A program made the position numbers and the translations under genes. Under the pieces are notes generated by a model. The model saw nothing but the letters and a program-made list of their open reading frames with translations, searched no databases and was not told the DNA's origin. Positions 1 through 5,164 of a stretch of 5,169 bases of DNA are shown in pieces (the stretch's first letter is position 1; every line of letters starts with the position of its first letter). This DNA is from Candidatus Aminicenantota bacterium (GTDB lineage Bacteria > Acidobacteriota > Aminicenantia > Aminicenantales > Saccharicenantaceae), in NCBI GenBank assembly GCA_011048485.1, contig DSDX01000151.1:1-5169 (forward strand), written 5' to 3'.

Positions 1-111
1 CACAGGGACTCGGCCACCGCCAAGGCCATCCGGCAAATGTCCGAGGAACTGGCCTATTCGATCGAATTCACCCTGAGGACCCCGCCCGAGGTCCGCCTGC
101 CCGACGCCTGA
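1..111 (+). CDS. C-terminal fragment of an unrecognised protein (36 codons, cut by window edge)
   Basis: Frame 1 is open from the first base to a TGA at 109-111 and encodes 36 residues: a probable amphipathic helix (SATAKAIRQMSEELAYSI) followed by an extended, proline-rich tail ending in RLPDA. The stop shares its last base with the ATG of the next gene (TGATG), the arrangement of a translationally coupled operon, and no Shine-Dalgarno sequence sits at normal distance before that ATG. Both points support this as a genuine coding end. The fragment is too short to assign. A helix followed by a short extended tail also occurs at the C-terminus of some exported lipoproteins, but I cannot claim a family. 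Confidence 0.6.
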   Translation, partial: HRDSATAKAIRQMSEELAYSIEFTLRTPPEVRLPDA

Positions 112-479
112 TGCTCAAGAAGATCGAGGACTGGAACTACTACGAGCTCCTGTCCGTGGAGAGGACGGCCTCTCAGGACGAGATCTGGGAGGCCTACCAG
201 GCCGCCCTGGCCACCTATCGCGACGGCTCGCCCGCCCTCTACGGGCTCGTGTCCGAAGCCGAGCGCGAACTCATCCTCGGCCGCATCCAGGAGGCCTTCC
301 AGACGCTCCGCGACCCCCGCAAGCGCCAGGAGTACGATCTGGCCCTGCTCCGGCACGGCCCCTATTTCCCCCCCAAGGCCGCCTTTCGAAAGTCCGTCGG
401 CAAGCTCGAGATCGAGGAAGCCCCGCCCCGGGTGACCCTCTGGGCGAGGATCAAGCGGCTCTTCGCTAAAAATCCTTGA
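111..479 (+). CDS. Small J-domain-like protein lacking the HPD motif
   Basis: This 122-residue protein has a J-domain layout over residues 8-77: NYYELLSVERTASQDEIWEAY (helices I and II), a loop, a helix III region at 48-66 and the typical end LRDPRKRQEYD. The loop that should carry His-Pro-Asp, needed to stimulate DnaK ATPase, reads YRDGSPALYG instead, so it is probably not a standard Hsp70 co-chaperone. From memory of the family, similar HPD-less J-like domains with a loop of the DSxAxYxLxS type occur at the N-terminus of some RodZ-like or helix-turn-helix proteins of deltaproteobacteria and relatives; here the domain stands alone. The tail (107-122) is basic and amphipathic (RVTLWARIKRLFAK) and might touch a membrane or a partner. 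The ATG overlaps the upstream stop, so translation is probably coupled. The 3' end overlaps the convergent gene by 14 bases. Confidence 0.85.
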   Translation: MLKKIEDWNYYELLSVERTASQDEIWEAYQAALATYRDGSPALYGLVSEAERELILGRIQEAFQTLRDPRKRQEYDLALLRHGPYFPPKAAFRKSVGKLEIEEAPPRVTLWARIKRLFAKNP

Positions 480-840
480 CGATATCGTCGCCGGTCCCGA
501 AGGCGCGGTCGGGGCCGGCCGAGCTGAGCCGGAACGCGTCGTCCGAGAGCTTTTCGTAGCGGATCTTGCCGCCCCACGCATCGACCTGCGCGACCGCGGC
601 CGGGTGGAACCGCCGCAGCGCGTCGAGCGTCTCGGGCAGGCCGGATCCGTCGGCCGCGTAGGCGAGCACCTCGCGCGACACGGCCTCCAGGTTGACGCGG
701 GTCAAGTCGATCTTCGACTCGAGATACTCGTCGACCATGATCTCGAGGCCGCCCTTGTCCTCCGAGACCTTGGCGAAAAAGATGAAATAGACGGCGACAA
801 GCGCCAAAAGGAGCGCGATGACCGGTCCCCGGATCTTCAT
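466..840 (-). CDS. Membrane-anchored protein with GspG-like C-terminal domain
   Basis: This 124-residue protein begins MKIRG and then has a hydrophobic segment at about 5-23, best read as an N-terminal anchor with the rest outside the cytoplasm. The C-terminal part resembles the end of major type II secretion pseudopilins (GspG): DAWGGKIRYEKLSDDAF at 87-103, RLSSAGPD at 104-111 and the acidic loop GTGDD at 115-119, which matches the usual DPWGNPY...LSSxGPDGxxGTxDDI pattern that binds calcium in GspG. It lacks the prepilin peptidase site: there is no G|F(T)L(I)E at the head of the hydrophobic segment and no Glu at +5. It is therefore unlikely to be processed and assembled as a normal pseudopilin. 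The ATG directly follows the ATP-grasp stop with no gap and has a strong Shine-Dalgarno (GGAGGA, 4-base spacer). Function is unknown; a calcium-stabilised extracytoplasmic domain is the best reading. Confidence 0.85.
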   Translation of the reverse strand: MKIRGPVIALLLALVAVYFIFFAKVSEDKGGLEIMVDEYLESKIDLTRVNLEAVSREVLAYAADGSGLPETLDALRRFHPAAVAQVDAWGGKIRYEKLSDDAFRLSSAGPDRAFGTGDDIVKDF

Positions 841-1776
841 TCAATCCTCCCCGCCGGGGCGTCCGCGCGCCGCGGCCTCGGCGGCATGAGCGGCGATCCG
901 GCCGGCGATCCTGGTTACGAGCGCGTCCGGGACGCCGTCCGGGTGGGCCGACTGGAGCCTCATGTCGCAGATCTCGTTGACGTAATCGACAACGACGTGC
1001 CGCCCCTCGGCGTTCCGGGCCACCTCGGTCGAAAAGAACCTGAGGCGGGAGACGCGGGCGATGGTCCGGACGATCCCGTAGATAGGGGCCAGGCCCCGGG
1101 CCAAGGCCTCGTCGGGGCCGAGCTCGGCGTAAATGTGGGTGCGGTCGTCCCACCAGGCGAGATGGACCTCGCCGAAGGCATAGAAGCATCTGAACCAGAA
1201 CCTGCGGCCGTCGCGGACCTCGGGAACGACCGTTTCCTGAAGCAGGTACTTGTCGCCCGGATAGGTCCGCCGGGCCGCCCGCACGTCGCCGGGGCCTGAG
1301 GCGTCGGCGACGACCCCGAGGCTGCCGCCGGTCGTGTTGGCCGGCTTGATGACAAAGGGGACGCCGAGAGGGGCCAGCTCGCCGGCCGTCAAGGGGATGT
1401 CCGGCTCGGCGGCGAACGCGGGGAGGATCACGGTGTGCGGCGTGCGGAGGCCGGCGGTGAGGAACTCCAGGTGCATGGTCGCCTTGTCCGAGGCCCACCG
1501 GAGCCTGTCGAGCGGCTCGATGACGTCCCGGCCCCGTTCGACGGCCAGGGCCTGCAGGGCCACGTAATCCGGCGAAGCCCCGGCCGCGCGGTCGAGCAGG
1601 ATGCCGAAATCGACGAGTCCCGAGCGGAAGCCCGCGAGGACGCGGGCGGCGTCGGCCGGCGGGACGAGCTGGACGGTCAGCCCCCGGTCCCGCGCCGCGT
1701 CGGCGACGAGACGGACGAAATCCCGGTCGAACTCCCAGTCGTGGGCGATGGCCAGGTCCGTTCGGGAATGCGCCAT
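841..1776 (-). CDS. ATP-grasp family ligase, substrate unknown
   Basis: This 311-residue protein has an N-terminal pre-grasp region (1-95) and an ATP-grasp core. Visible marks are PFVIKPANTTGGSLGVV (140-156), with the ATP-contacting Lys144 and a glycine-rich loop; YLLQE (177-181), the adenine-hinge strand; FFSTEVARN (247-255); and VVVDYVNEICDMRLQS (261-276), where Asp264 and Asn267 lie where the family places its magnesium ligands. ATP-grasp enzymes activate a carboxylate as an acyl phosphate and join it to an amine, thiol or other nucleophile. Length and layout exclude the large members such as carbamoyl phosphate synthetase and suggest a small peptide or amino-acid ligase type, but the DYVNEICDMR signature is not that of RimK or D-Ala-D-Ala ligase. 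The ATG overlaps the propeller lipoprotein stop by one base (TGATG) behind only a weak purine stretch (AAGAAGA), so it is probably translated by coupling. It is predicted to be cytoplasmic, with no signal peptide. Confidence 0.88.
   Translation of the reverse strand: MAHSRTDLAIAHDWEFDRDFVRLVADAARDRGLTVQLVPPADAARVLAGFRSGLVDFGILLDRAAGASPDYVALQALAVERGRDVIEPLDRLRWASDKATMHLEFLTAGLRTPHTVILPAFAAEPDIPLTAGELAPLGVPFVIKPANTTGGSLGVVADASGPGDVRAARRTYPGDKYLLQETVVPEVRDGRRFWFRCFYAFGEVHLAWWDDRTHIYAELGPDEALARGLAPIYGIVRTIARVSRLRFFSTEVARNAEGRHVVVDYVNEICDMRLQSAHPDGVPDALVTRIAGRIAAHAAEAAARGRPGGED
845..850 (-). promoter_or_regulatory. Shine-Dalgarno of the GspG-like protein gene
   Basis: The minus strand reads GGAGGA inside the last codons of the ATP-grasp gene, 4 bases before the ATG at 840. 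This is the strongest ribosome binding site in the second gene group and may let this protein be made in larger amount than the coupled gene before it. Confidence 0.7.
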
Positions 1777-3080
1777 CAGATCTTCTTGAACAGGTAGGCG
1801 GCGCCCTGGTCGGTCCCCGAGCCGTCCTCCCCCACGGCACCGATGATGATGTAGGACCCCAGGATCGCGGAGGAGAACCCGAACCAGTCGGAGTTGGCGC
1901 CGTCGCCGGCCCTGAGGCGCTGGACCTCGCCCCAGTTGTCCGCTCCCCCCTCATCCCGGGCGAAGACATAGGCCTGGCCGCGCTCCGTGCCCCCTCCCCG
2001 AGCGTGACTGGCCCCGATGACGACGTTCGTCCCGTTGACGGACAGGCTGTACCCGAAGAAATCGTCGTCCATGGCGTCGCTGGCCGTGAGCATCGCGACG
2101 GGCCCCCAGGCGTCCGCGCCGCCCTGGTCGCGGCCGAAGACATGGACGGCCCCGCGGTTCGCCCCGCCGCCGTCGTTCCAAGGCTCGCCGACGATGGCAA
2201 GCGGCCCGTCGATGCCCAGGGAGCTGCCGAACCAGGAGTCGTCGGTCGGATCGCCGGGGAGGAGTTTTTTGGCCAGGCCCCAGGCGCCGGGGCCGCCGAG
2301 GTCACGGTCGAAAAGGTAGGCCGCGCCCCGGGCCGAGCCGTCTCCGTCCTCGAAAGGAGCACCCACGAGGATCCGGCCGCCCTGGACGGAGACGGCGTAG
2401 CCGAATTGGTCGGAATCGGCCGGATCGGGCGAGACGAGCTTGACCACCTGTCCCCAGTTGTCGGCCCCGCCCTGGTCCCTGGCGAAGACGTAGGCCGCGC
2501 CCCGGTTGGTCCCGGCGCCGTCCTCGCCGTCCGATCCGACGACGATCGTGTCTCCGTCGATGGCGACGGCATAGCCGAAACCATCGCCGTCCGCCCGGTC
2601 GCTGGCGACGAGCTTCTTGACCTGGCCCCAGGCGCCGGCCCCGCCTTGGTCACGGGAGAAGACATAAGCGGCGCCCTGGTCGCTCCCGGAGCCGTTCTCC
2701 CCCACCGCCCCGACGACGGCGTAATCGCCCGAGATATCGACGGCGATGCCGAAGTAGTCGCCGTTGGCCGCGTCGCCTGGGACGAGCGTCTTGACCTGGC
2801 CCCATCCGTCGAGCCCCCCCTGGGACTTGAGAAAGAAGTAGGCCTCCCCCCGGTCCGCGCCCGTGCCGTCGGCGCCCGGGGCCCCGACGAGGGCATCGTC
2901 GCCGTCGAGCGAGACGGCGAAGCCGAAGTTGTCCGAATCGGCGGAGTCTCCCGTCGTGAGCTTGACCAGGGACCTGTAGACGCTCTCGACGATCTCCTCC
3001 TCGTCATCCGCCTGGCAGCCGGCCAGGAGGAGCCCGACGAGGAGGACGAGGACGATGCGCGCGACACCACTCATAGTCAT
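1776..3080 (-). CDS. FG-GAP repeat beta-propeller lipoprotein
   Basis: This 434-residue protein has a lipoprotein signal peptide with lipobox LAGC, the acylated cysteine being Cys22, followed by Q-A-D, which does not signal inner-membrane retention under the E. coli rule. After a short acidic linker (DDEEEIVES), residues 44-434 are seven FG-GAP units of the FG-GAP_2 type, each with a D-x-x-F-G start, a VGAPG-like strand, a G-x-G-x-x-R/Q-G-A-A-Y-x-F loop and strand, and a GG-x-x-x-W-G end. The period is 58 residues throughout. Such repeats form integrin-like seven-bladed propellers, usually for binding rather than catalysis; the Asp/Gly-rich loops could bind calcium. The start at 3080 is preferred over the ATG at 3074 because GGAGGG lies 6 bases upstream of the first. 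It is the first gene of its coupled group and overlaps the ATP-grasp ATG by one base. The ligand is unknown. Confidence 0.92.
   Translation of the reverse strand: MTMSGVARIVLVLLVGLLLAGCQADDEEEIVESVYRSLVKLTTGDSADSDNFGFAVSLDGDDALVGAPGADGTGADRGEAYFFLKSQGGLDGWGQVKTLVPGDAANGDYFGIAVDISGDYAVVGAVGENGSGSDQGAAYVFSRDQGGAGAWGQVKKLVASDRADGDGFGYAVAIDGDTIVVGSDGEDGAGTNRGAAYVFARDQGGADNWGQVVKLVSPDPADSDQFGYAVSVQGGRILVGAPFEDGDGSARGAAYLFDRDLGGPGAWGLAKKLLPGDPTDDSWFGSSLGIDGPLAIVGEPWNDGGGANRGAVHVFGRDQGGADAWGPVAMLTASDAMDDDFFGYSLSVNGTNVVIGASHARGGGTERGQAYVFARDEGGADNWGEVQRLRAGDGANSDWFGFSSAILGSYIIIGAVGEDGSGTDQGAAYLFKKI
1779..2951 (-). repeat. Seven in-frame 174-bp coding repeats (58-residue propeller units)
   Basis: In the order of translation the units cover 2951-2778, 2777-2604, 2603-2430, 2429-2256, 2255-2082, 2081-1908 and 1907-1779. 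The first six are exactly 58 codons and align without gaps; the last has 43 codons. Invariant positions within the unit are D2, F9, G10, G17, G23, G29, G31, G35 and F40, and in units 1-6 also G45, G46, W50, G51 and L56. Units 2 and 7 look the most alike, in protein (GAVGENGSGSDQGAAYVF against GAVGEDGSGTDQGAAYLF) and in DNA. These are domain repeats, not a mobile or regulatory repeat. Confidence 0.93.
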
Positions 3081-3086
3081 GAAAGG

Positions 3087-3092
3087 CCCTCC
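3087..3092 (-). promoter_or_regulatory. Shine-Dalgarno of the propeller lipoprotein gene
   Basis: The minus strand reads GGAGGG here, 6 bases before the ATG at 3080. The in-frame ATG two codons on (3074) would be 12 bases away, so this site decides the start in favour of MTMSG. Confidence 0.7.
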
Positions 3093-3118
3093 GTCATCGG
3101 CGTTTCCGAGGATCTCCG

Positions 3119-3150
3119 ATTACAATTGCAGAATCGGCACGGCCTGTCAA
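3119..3150 (-). promoter_or_regulatory. Possible promoter before the propeller / ATP-grasp / GspG-like group
   Basis: In the only sizeable intergenic gap, the minus strand has a perfect TTGACA (3150-3145) and, in a locally AT-rich patch of an otherwise GC-rich window, TGTAAT (3124-3119, five of six matches to TATAAT). The spacer is 20 bases, longer than the usual 16-18, and the host's sigma factor preference is unknown. Position is sensible: about 40 bases before the ATG of the first gene of the group. Confidence 0.3.
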
Positions 3151-3158
3151 ACGGGCTT

Positions 3159-3177
3159 CGGGGCAGGGCCGGCCCCG
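3159..3177 (-). terminator. Weak hairpin after the thioredoxin-like gene
   Basis: CGGGGC and GCCCCG form a 6-bp GC stem with a 7-base loop just after the thioredoxin-like stop on the minus strand. Only a short TTT follows, about 8 bases later, so it is a poor intrinsic terminator. It may be just a chance dyad in GC-rich DNA, or the end of the first gene group. Confidence 0.2.
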
Positions 3178-3183
3178 CCTCGA

Positions 3184-3576
3184 TCATCTGACCGAGCAGA
3201 CGCGGGCGAACTCGTCGAGCTGGTCCCGGCTGAGGCCCTGATGATAGACGCCGTCCAGCCGTCTGACGAGGGCGCCCTTGTCGAAGAAAAGGACGGTCGG
3301 AAAGACTGCGATGGCGTATTTCTCGACGAGAGCATCCCCGACGTCGACGACAACGCGCGCGTAGCAGGGATCGCCTTCCGCGGCCCGGGCCCGGAAGATC
3401 TTTAGAAAGGCCCGGGAGAAAGGGCACCAGGCGGCGTAGAACAGGACCATGAGCTTGTCCCCAGAGCGAACGGCCTCGTCAAGCTCCTCGGCGCCGCTCA
3501 GCAGGCGGCAGGCCTCGGCGGACGGTTCTCCGCCGGGCTTCTTAAGCTTGGATCGGAGGACGTTGAGGATGCTCAT
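3184..3576 (-). CDS. Thioredoxin-fold protein with CPFS active site
   Basis: This 130-residue protein has a thioredoxin fold over about residues 25-125: the strand KLMVLFYAAW, the active-site loop W50-C51-P52-F53-S54, the strand ARVVVDV, then VFPTVLFF with the cis-proline Pro93, and a C-terminal helix SRDQLDEFARV. The second cysteine of the usual CxxC is serine, so it cannot form the ordinary intramolecular disulfide. A monothiol mechanism, mixed disulfides with a partner, or use of another cysteine (C23, C71, C127) is possible. There is no signal peptide, so it is probably cytoplasmic. The frame stays open upstream to about 4188, but the ATG at 3576 is chosen because the thioredoxin homology fits there, the ATGA overlap with the lipoprotein stop is typical of coupling, and the upstream extension is an arginine-rich shadow of the lipoprotein gene. 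No clear Shine-Dalgarno precedes it. Confidence 0.88.
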   Translation of the reverse strand: MSILNVLRSKLKKPGGEPSAEACRLLSGAEELDEAVRSGDKLMVLFYAAWCPFSRAFLKIFRARAAEGDPCYARVVVDVGDALVEKYAIAVFPTVLFFDKGALVRRLDGVYHQGLSRDQLDEFARVCSVR

Positions 3577-4244
3577 CGGGGCAAGCGGAGCTCGAGGTCG
3601 TCGAAGGCGCCGGTGTCGTCGAAGGACCCGACGCCGAGCAGTCCGTGGCCGAGGGCCGTCCCGCGGGCGGTCAGGACGGGCGTGGTCATGTCGTCCAGGT
3701 AGGCCCGGACCTCCCCGGTCCGCGGGTCGCAGGTCACCTTGAAGTCGTGCCAGGCGAGGTCGGTCAGCCGGGCGATGGAACCTCCGGCCGGCTCGGCGTT
3801 GATCTTGACCCGGTCGGCGCCGTCGACCAGGCCGATGATGTTGTGGACGCCGTCGCTCGTTCCGGCGAAATGGACATAGGCGAATTGGTCCGGGCCCTGA
3901 TAGTGGAAGATCACGCACATGTCGCGGTAGGGGTTGGCCGGGTCGGTGTGGCAGCGCAGCCGGCCGGAGAACTCGAACGCCGCGACATCGCGGCCGGAGA
4001 CGAGCGCGCGCGAGGTCGGCGCCCGGACGGGTCCTGGCTCCCCGGGCGCGGTCAGCTCGTAGGCCCGGGAGCCCCCGACGTCCGCGACGCGCCAGCGGGA
4101 CGGATCGTCCGGGGTCCAGCCGTCGGCCGCGCCGGACTCGAAGTCCCAGGCCGCGACCAAGCTCGGACCGCGGCCGGAGGGGCGGCATCCCGCAAGCGCG
4201 ACGAGCGCCGCCGCGGCCAGGGCCGCGAGCGCCCGGACCCTCAA
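3573..4244 (-). CDS. Lipoprotein with concanavalin-like (DUF1080 / LamG-type) domain
   Basis: The preferred TTG start gives 223 residues: MRVRALAALAAAALVALAGC, a compact lipoprotein signal whose lipobox is LAGC with Cys20. The mature part (about 30-220) looks like a single beta-sandwich of the concanavalin A-like lectin/glucanase fold: VAAWDFESGAADGWTP near the start, the central strands MCVIFHYQGPDQFAYVHFAG (109-128), WHDFKVTCDPRTGEVRAYLDD (165-185), and GSFDDTGAFDDLELR (206-220) at the end. This order resembles the DUF1080 (3-keto-disaccharide hydrolase) and LamG-type domains, which bind or cleave glycans, but I see no catalytic pair I could name. A GTG at 4280 in the same frame would add 12 residues and a 40-base overlap. 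TTG at 4244 is preferred for its 4-base TTGA overlap, the GGGGAG 5 bases upstream and the cleaner signal peptide. Confidence 0.82.
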   Translation of the reverse strand: MRVRALAALAAAALVALAGCRPSGRGPSLVAAWDFESGAADGWTPDDPSRWRVADVGGSRAYELTAPGEPGPVRAPTSRALVSGRDVAAFEFSGRLRCHTDPANPYRDMCVIFHYQGPDQFAYVHFAGTSDGVHNIIGLVDGADRVKINAEPAGGSIARLTDLAWHDFKVTCDPRTGEVRAYLDDMTTPVLTARGTALGHGLLGVGSFDDTGAFDDLELRLPR

Positions 4245-5164
4245 CAGGACTCCCCGTCGCGGTAGCCCGGCTTCATCCACGGCAGGGCCCCGCCGGCGAA
4301 GAAGGGCTCGAGCTTGACGGTCAGGCGGCCCATCTCTTCGGGAGTGAGCGGCTGGAAATCGCGCAGAAGCGCGACGTTGCTGCGGACGACCTCGACGCTG
4401 TCCGTGCCGACGACGGCCGCGTGGACGAGCGGCAGGGTCAGGGCATAACGGATGAGGTCCCCGGCGGCCAGGCCCTCGACCGTCTCGCGCGGACGGACGG
4501 CCTTGATGATCATGACGCCCAGGCCCCGGGACGCGGCCGCGGGGATGGCCCCGCCCTCGAAATCGCCGCGGCGCTCCTGGTAGTGGTTGAGGGCGATGAG
4601 CATGGTGTCGAAGTCGTGGCGGCGGGCCGCCTCGGCCATGACCGCCGCGTCGAGGTGGCCGGAGAAGCCGACGAAGCGGGCGATCTTCTCGTCCTTGATC
4701 CTGCGCAGGGCGTCCAAGGCCCCTCCGGGCAGGCCCATGGTGTCCAGGTCGGCCATCGACTGGATGAGATGAGCCTGGTAGAGGTCGATGTGATCGGTCC
4801 GCAGGCGCTTCAGGCTCTCTTCGAGCTCGCGCATGACGCCGTCGTAGCTGCGGTCCTCGAACTTGGTGGCCAGGAAGACCTCTTTGCGGCGCCGCTCCAG
4901 GACCCGGCCGATGCGCTCCTCGCTGACGATGGCCTTGTTCCTGTAGCTGTAGGCCGTGTCCCAGTAATAGAAGCCGTGGTCAAGGGCGGCCTCGAGGATC
5001 CCCAGGGCCTCGTCCTCATCGGTGACGGCGCAGAAGCGGCTGCCGAGGCCTATGCCGATGCGGGGCACGGCGGCACCGGTCTTGCCGAGCGTCGCGGTCG
5101 GCAGTCCCTTGGGATCATAGGTGCCGTTCCGGAAGGCCGGTCCGGCCGACGAGGGACACGGCAT
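4241..5164 (-). CDS. Aldo/keto reductase
   Basis: From the ATG at 5164 the protein has 307 residues and fits the aldo/keto reductase (beta/alpha)8 barrel, which reduces aldehydes and ketones with NAD(P)H. The catalytic tetrad is visible: Asp69 and Tyr74 in WDTAYSY, Lys101 in LATKF and His132 in LYQAHL. Other marks are LPTATLGKTGAAVPRIGIGLG at the first strand, ESLKRLRTDHIDLY, VGFSGH and the late cofactor-binding region VVGTDSVEVVRSNV (251-264). Some related bacterial oxidoreductases carry a C-terminal ferredoxin-like 4Fe-4S part with several cysteines; this one ends soon after the barrel and has only a terminal Cys. The frame is still open at the window edge, so the true start may lie outside; family members with a twin-arginine leader exist, so a missing signal sequence is possible. 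Its stop overlaps the next gene's TTG. Substrate unknown; the neighbour hints at a carbohydrate. Confidence 0.9.
   Translation of the reverse strand: MPCPSSAGPAFRNGTYDPKGLPTATLGKTGAAVPRIGIGLGSRFCAVTDEDEALGILEAALDHGFYYWDTAYSYRNKAIVSEERIGRVLERRRKEVFLATKFEDRSYDGVMRELEESLKRLRTDHIDLYQAHLIQSMADLDTMGLPGGALDALRRIKDEKIARFVGFSGHLDAAVMAEAARRHDFDTMLIALNHYQERRGDFEGGAIPAAASRGLGVMIIKAVRPRETVEGLAAGDLIRYALTLPLVHAAVVGTDSVEVVRSNVALLRDFQPLTPEEMGRLTVKLEPFFAGGALPWMKPGYRDGESC
4250..4255 (-). promoter_or_regulatory. Shine-Dalgarno supporting a TTG start of the concanavalin-like lipoprotein
   Basis: The minus strand reads GGGGAG here, within the last codons of the aldo/keto reductase, 5 bases before TTG at 4244. It lies downstream of the alternative GTG at 4280 and so cannot serve that start. 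Confidence 0.55.

Noticed and set aside
604..1299. A 231-codon plus-strand open frame
   Set aside because: It lies opposite the well-supported ATP-grasp and GspG-like genes and encodes a compositionally biased product without motifs.
1779..2951. CRISPR array or mobile tandem repeat suggested by the 174-bp periodicity
   Set aside because: The repeats are long, in frame, diverged and code for FG-GAP units; there are no short identical repeats with unique spacers.
362..3070. A 902-codon open frame on the minus strand crossing the propeller, ATP-grasp and GspG-like genes
   Set aside because: The translation is low-complexity, Arg/Ser/Pro/Gly-rich and has no domain; it is the out-of-phase shadow of real genes in GC-rich DNA.
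3081..3183. A small RNA or riboswitch in the 103-base gap
   Set aside because: Apart from the weak GC hairpin and one short dyad, there is no extended pairing or recognisable riboswitch core.
2004..3191. A 395-codon open frame on the plus strand opposite the propeller gene
   Set aside because: It mirrors the 174-bp repeats in antisense, giving a periodic Val/Gly/Asp/Ala-rich product without a start signal or recognisable fold.
3577..4188. N-terminal extension of the thioredoxin-like protein to about 334 residues
   Set aside because: The added part is an arginine-rich shadow of the lipoprotein gene; the ATG at 3576 has an ATGA overlap and begins just before the thioredoxin fold.
3645..4265. 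A 206-codon plus-strand open frame
   Set aside because: It is antisense to the concanavalin-like lipoprotein, with Gly/Arg/Val/Asp-rich sequence and no ribosome binding site.
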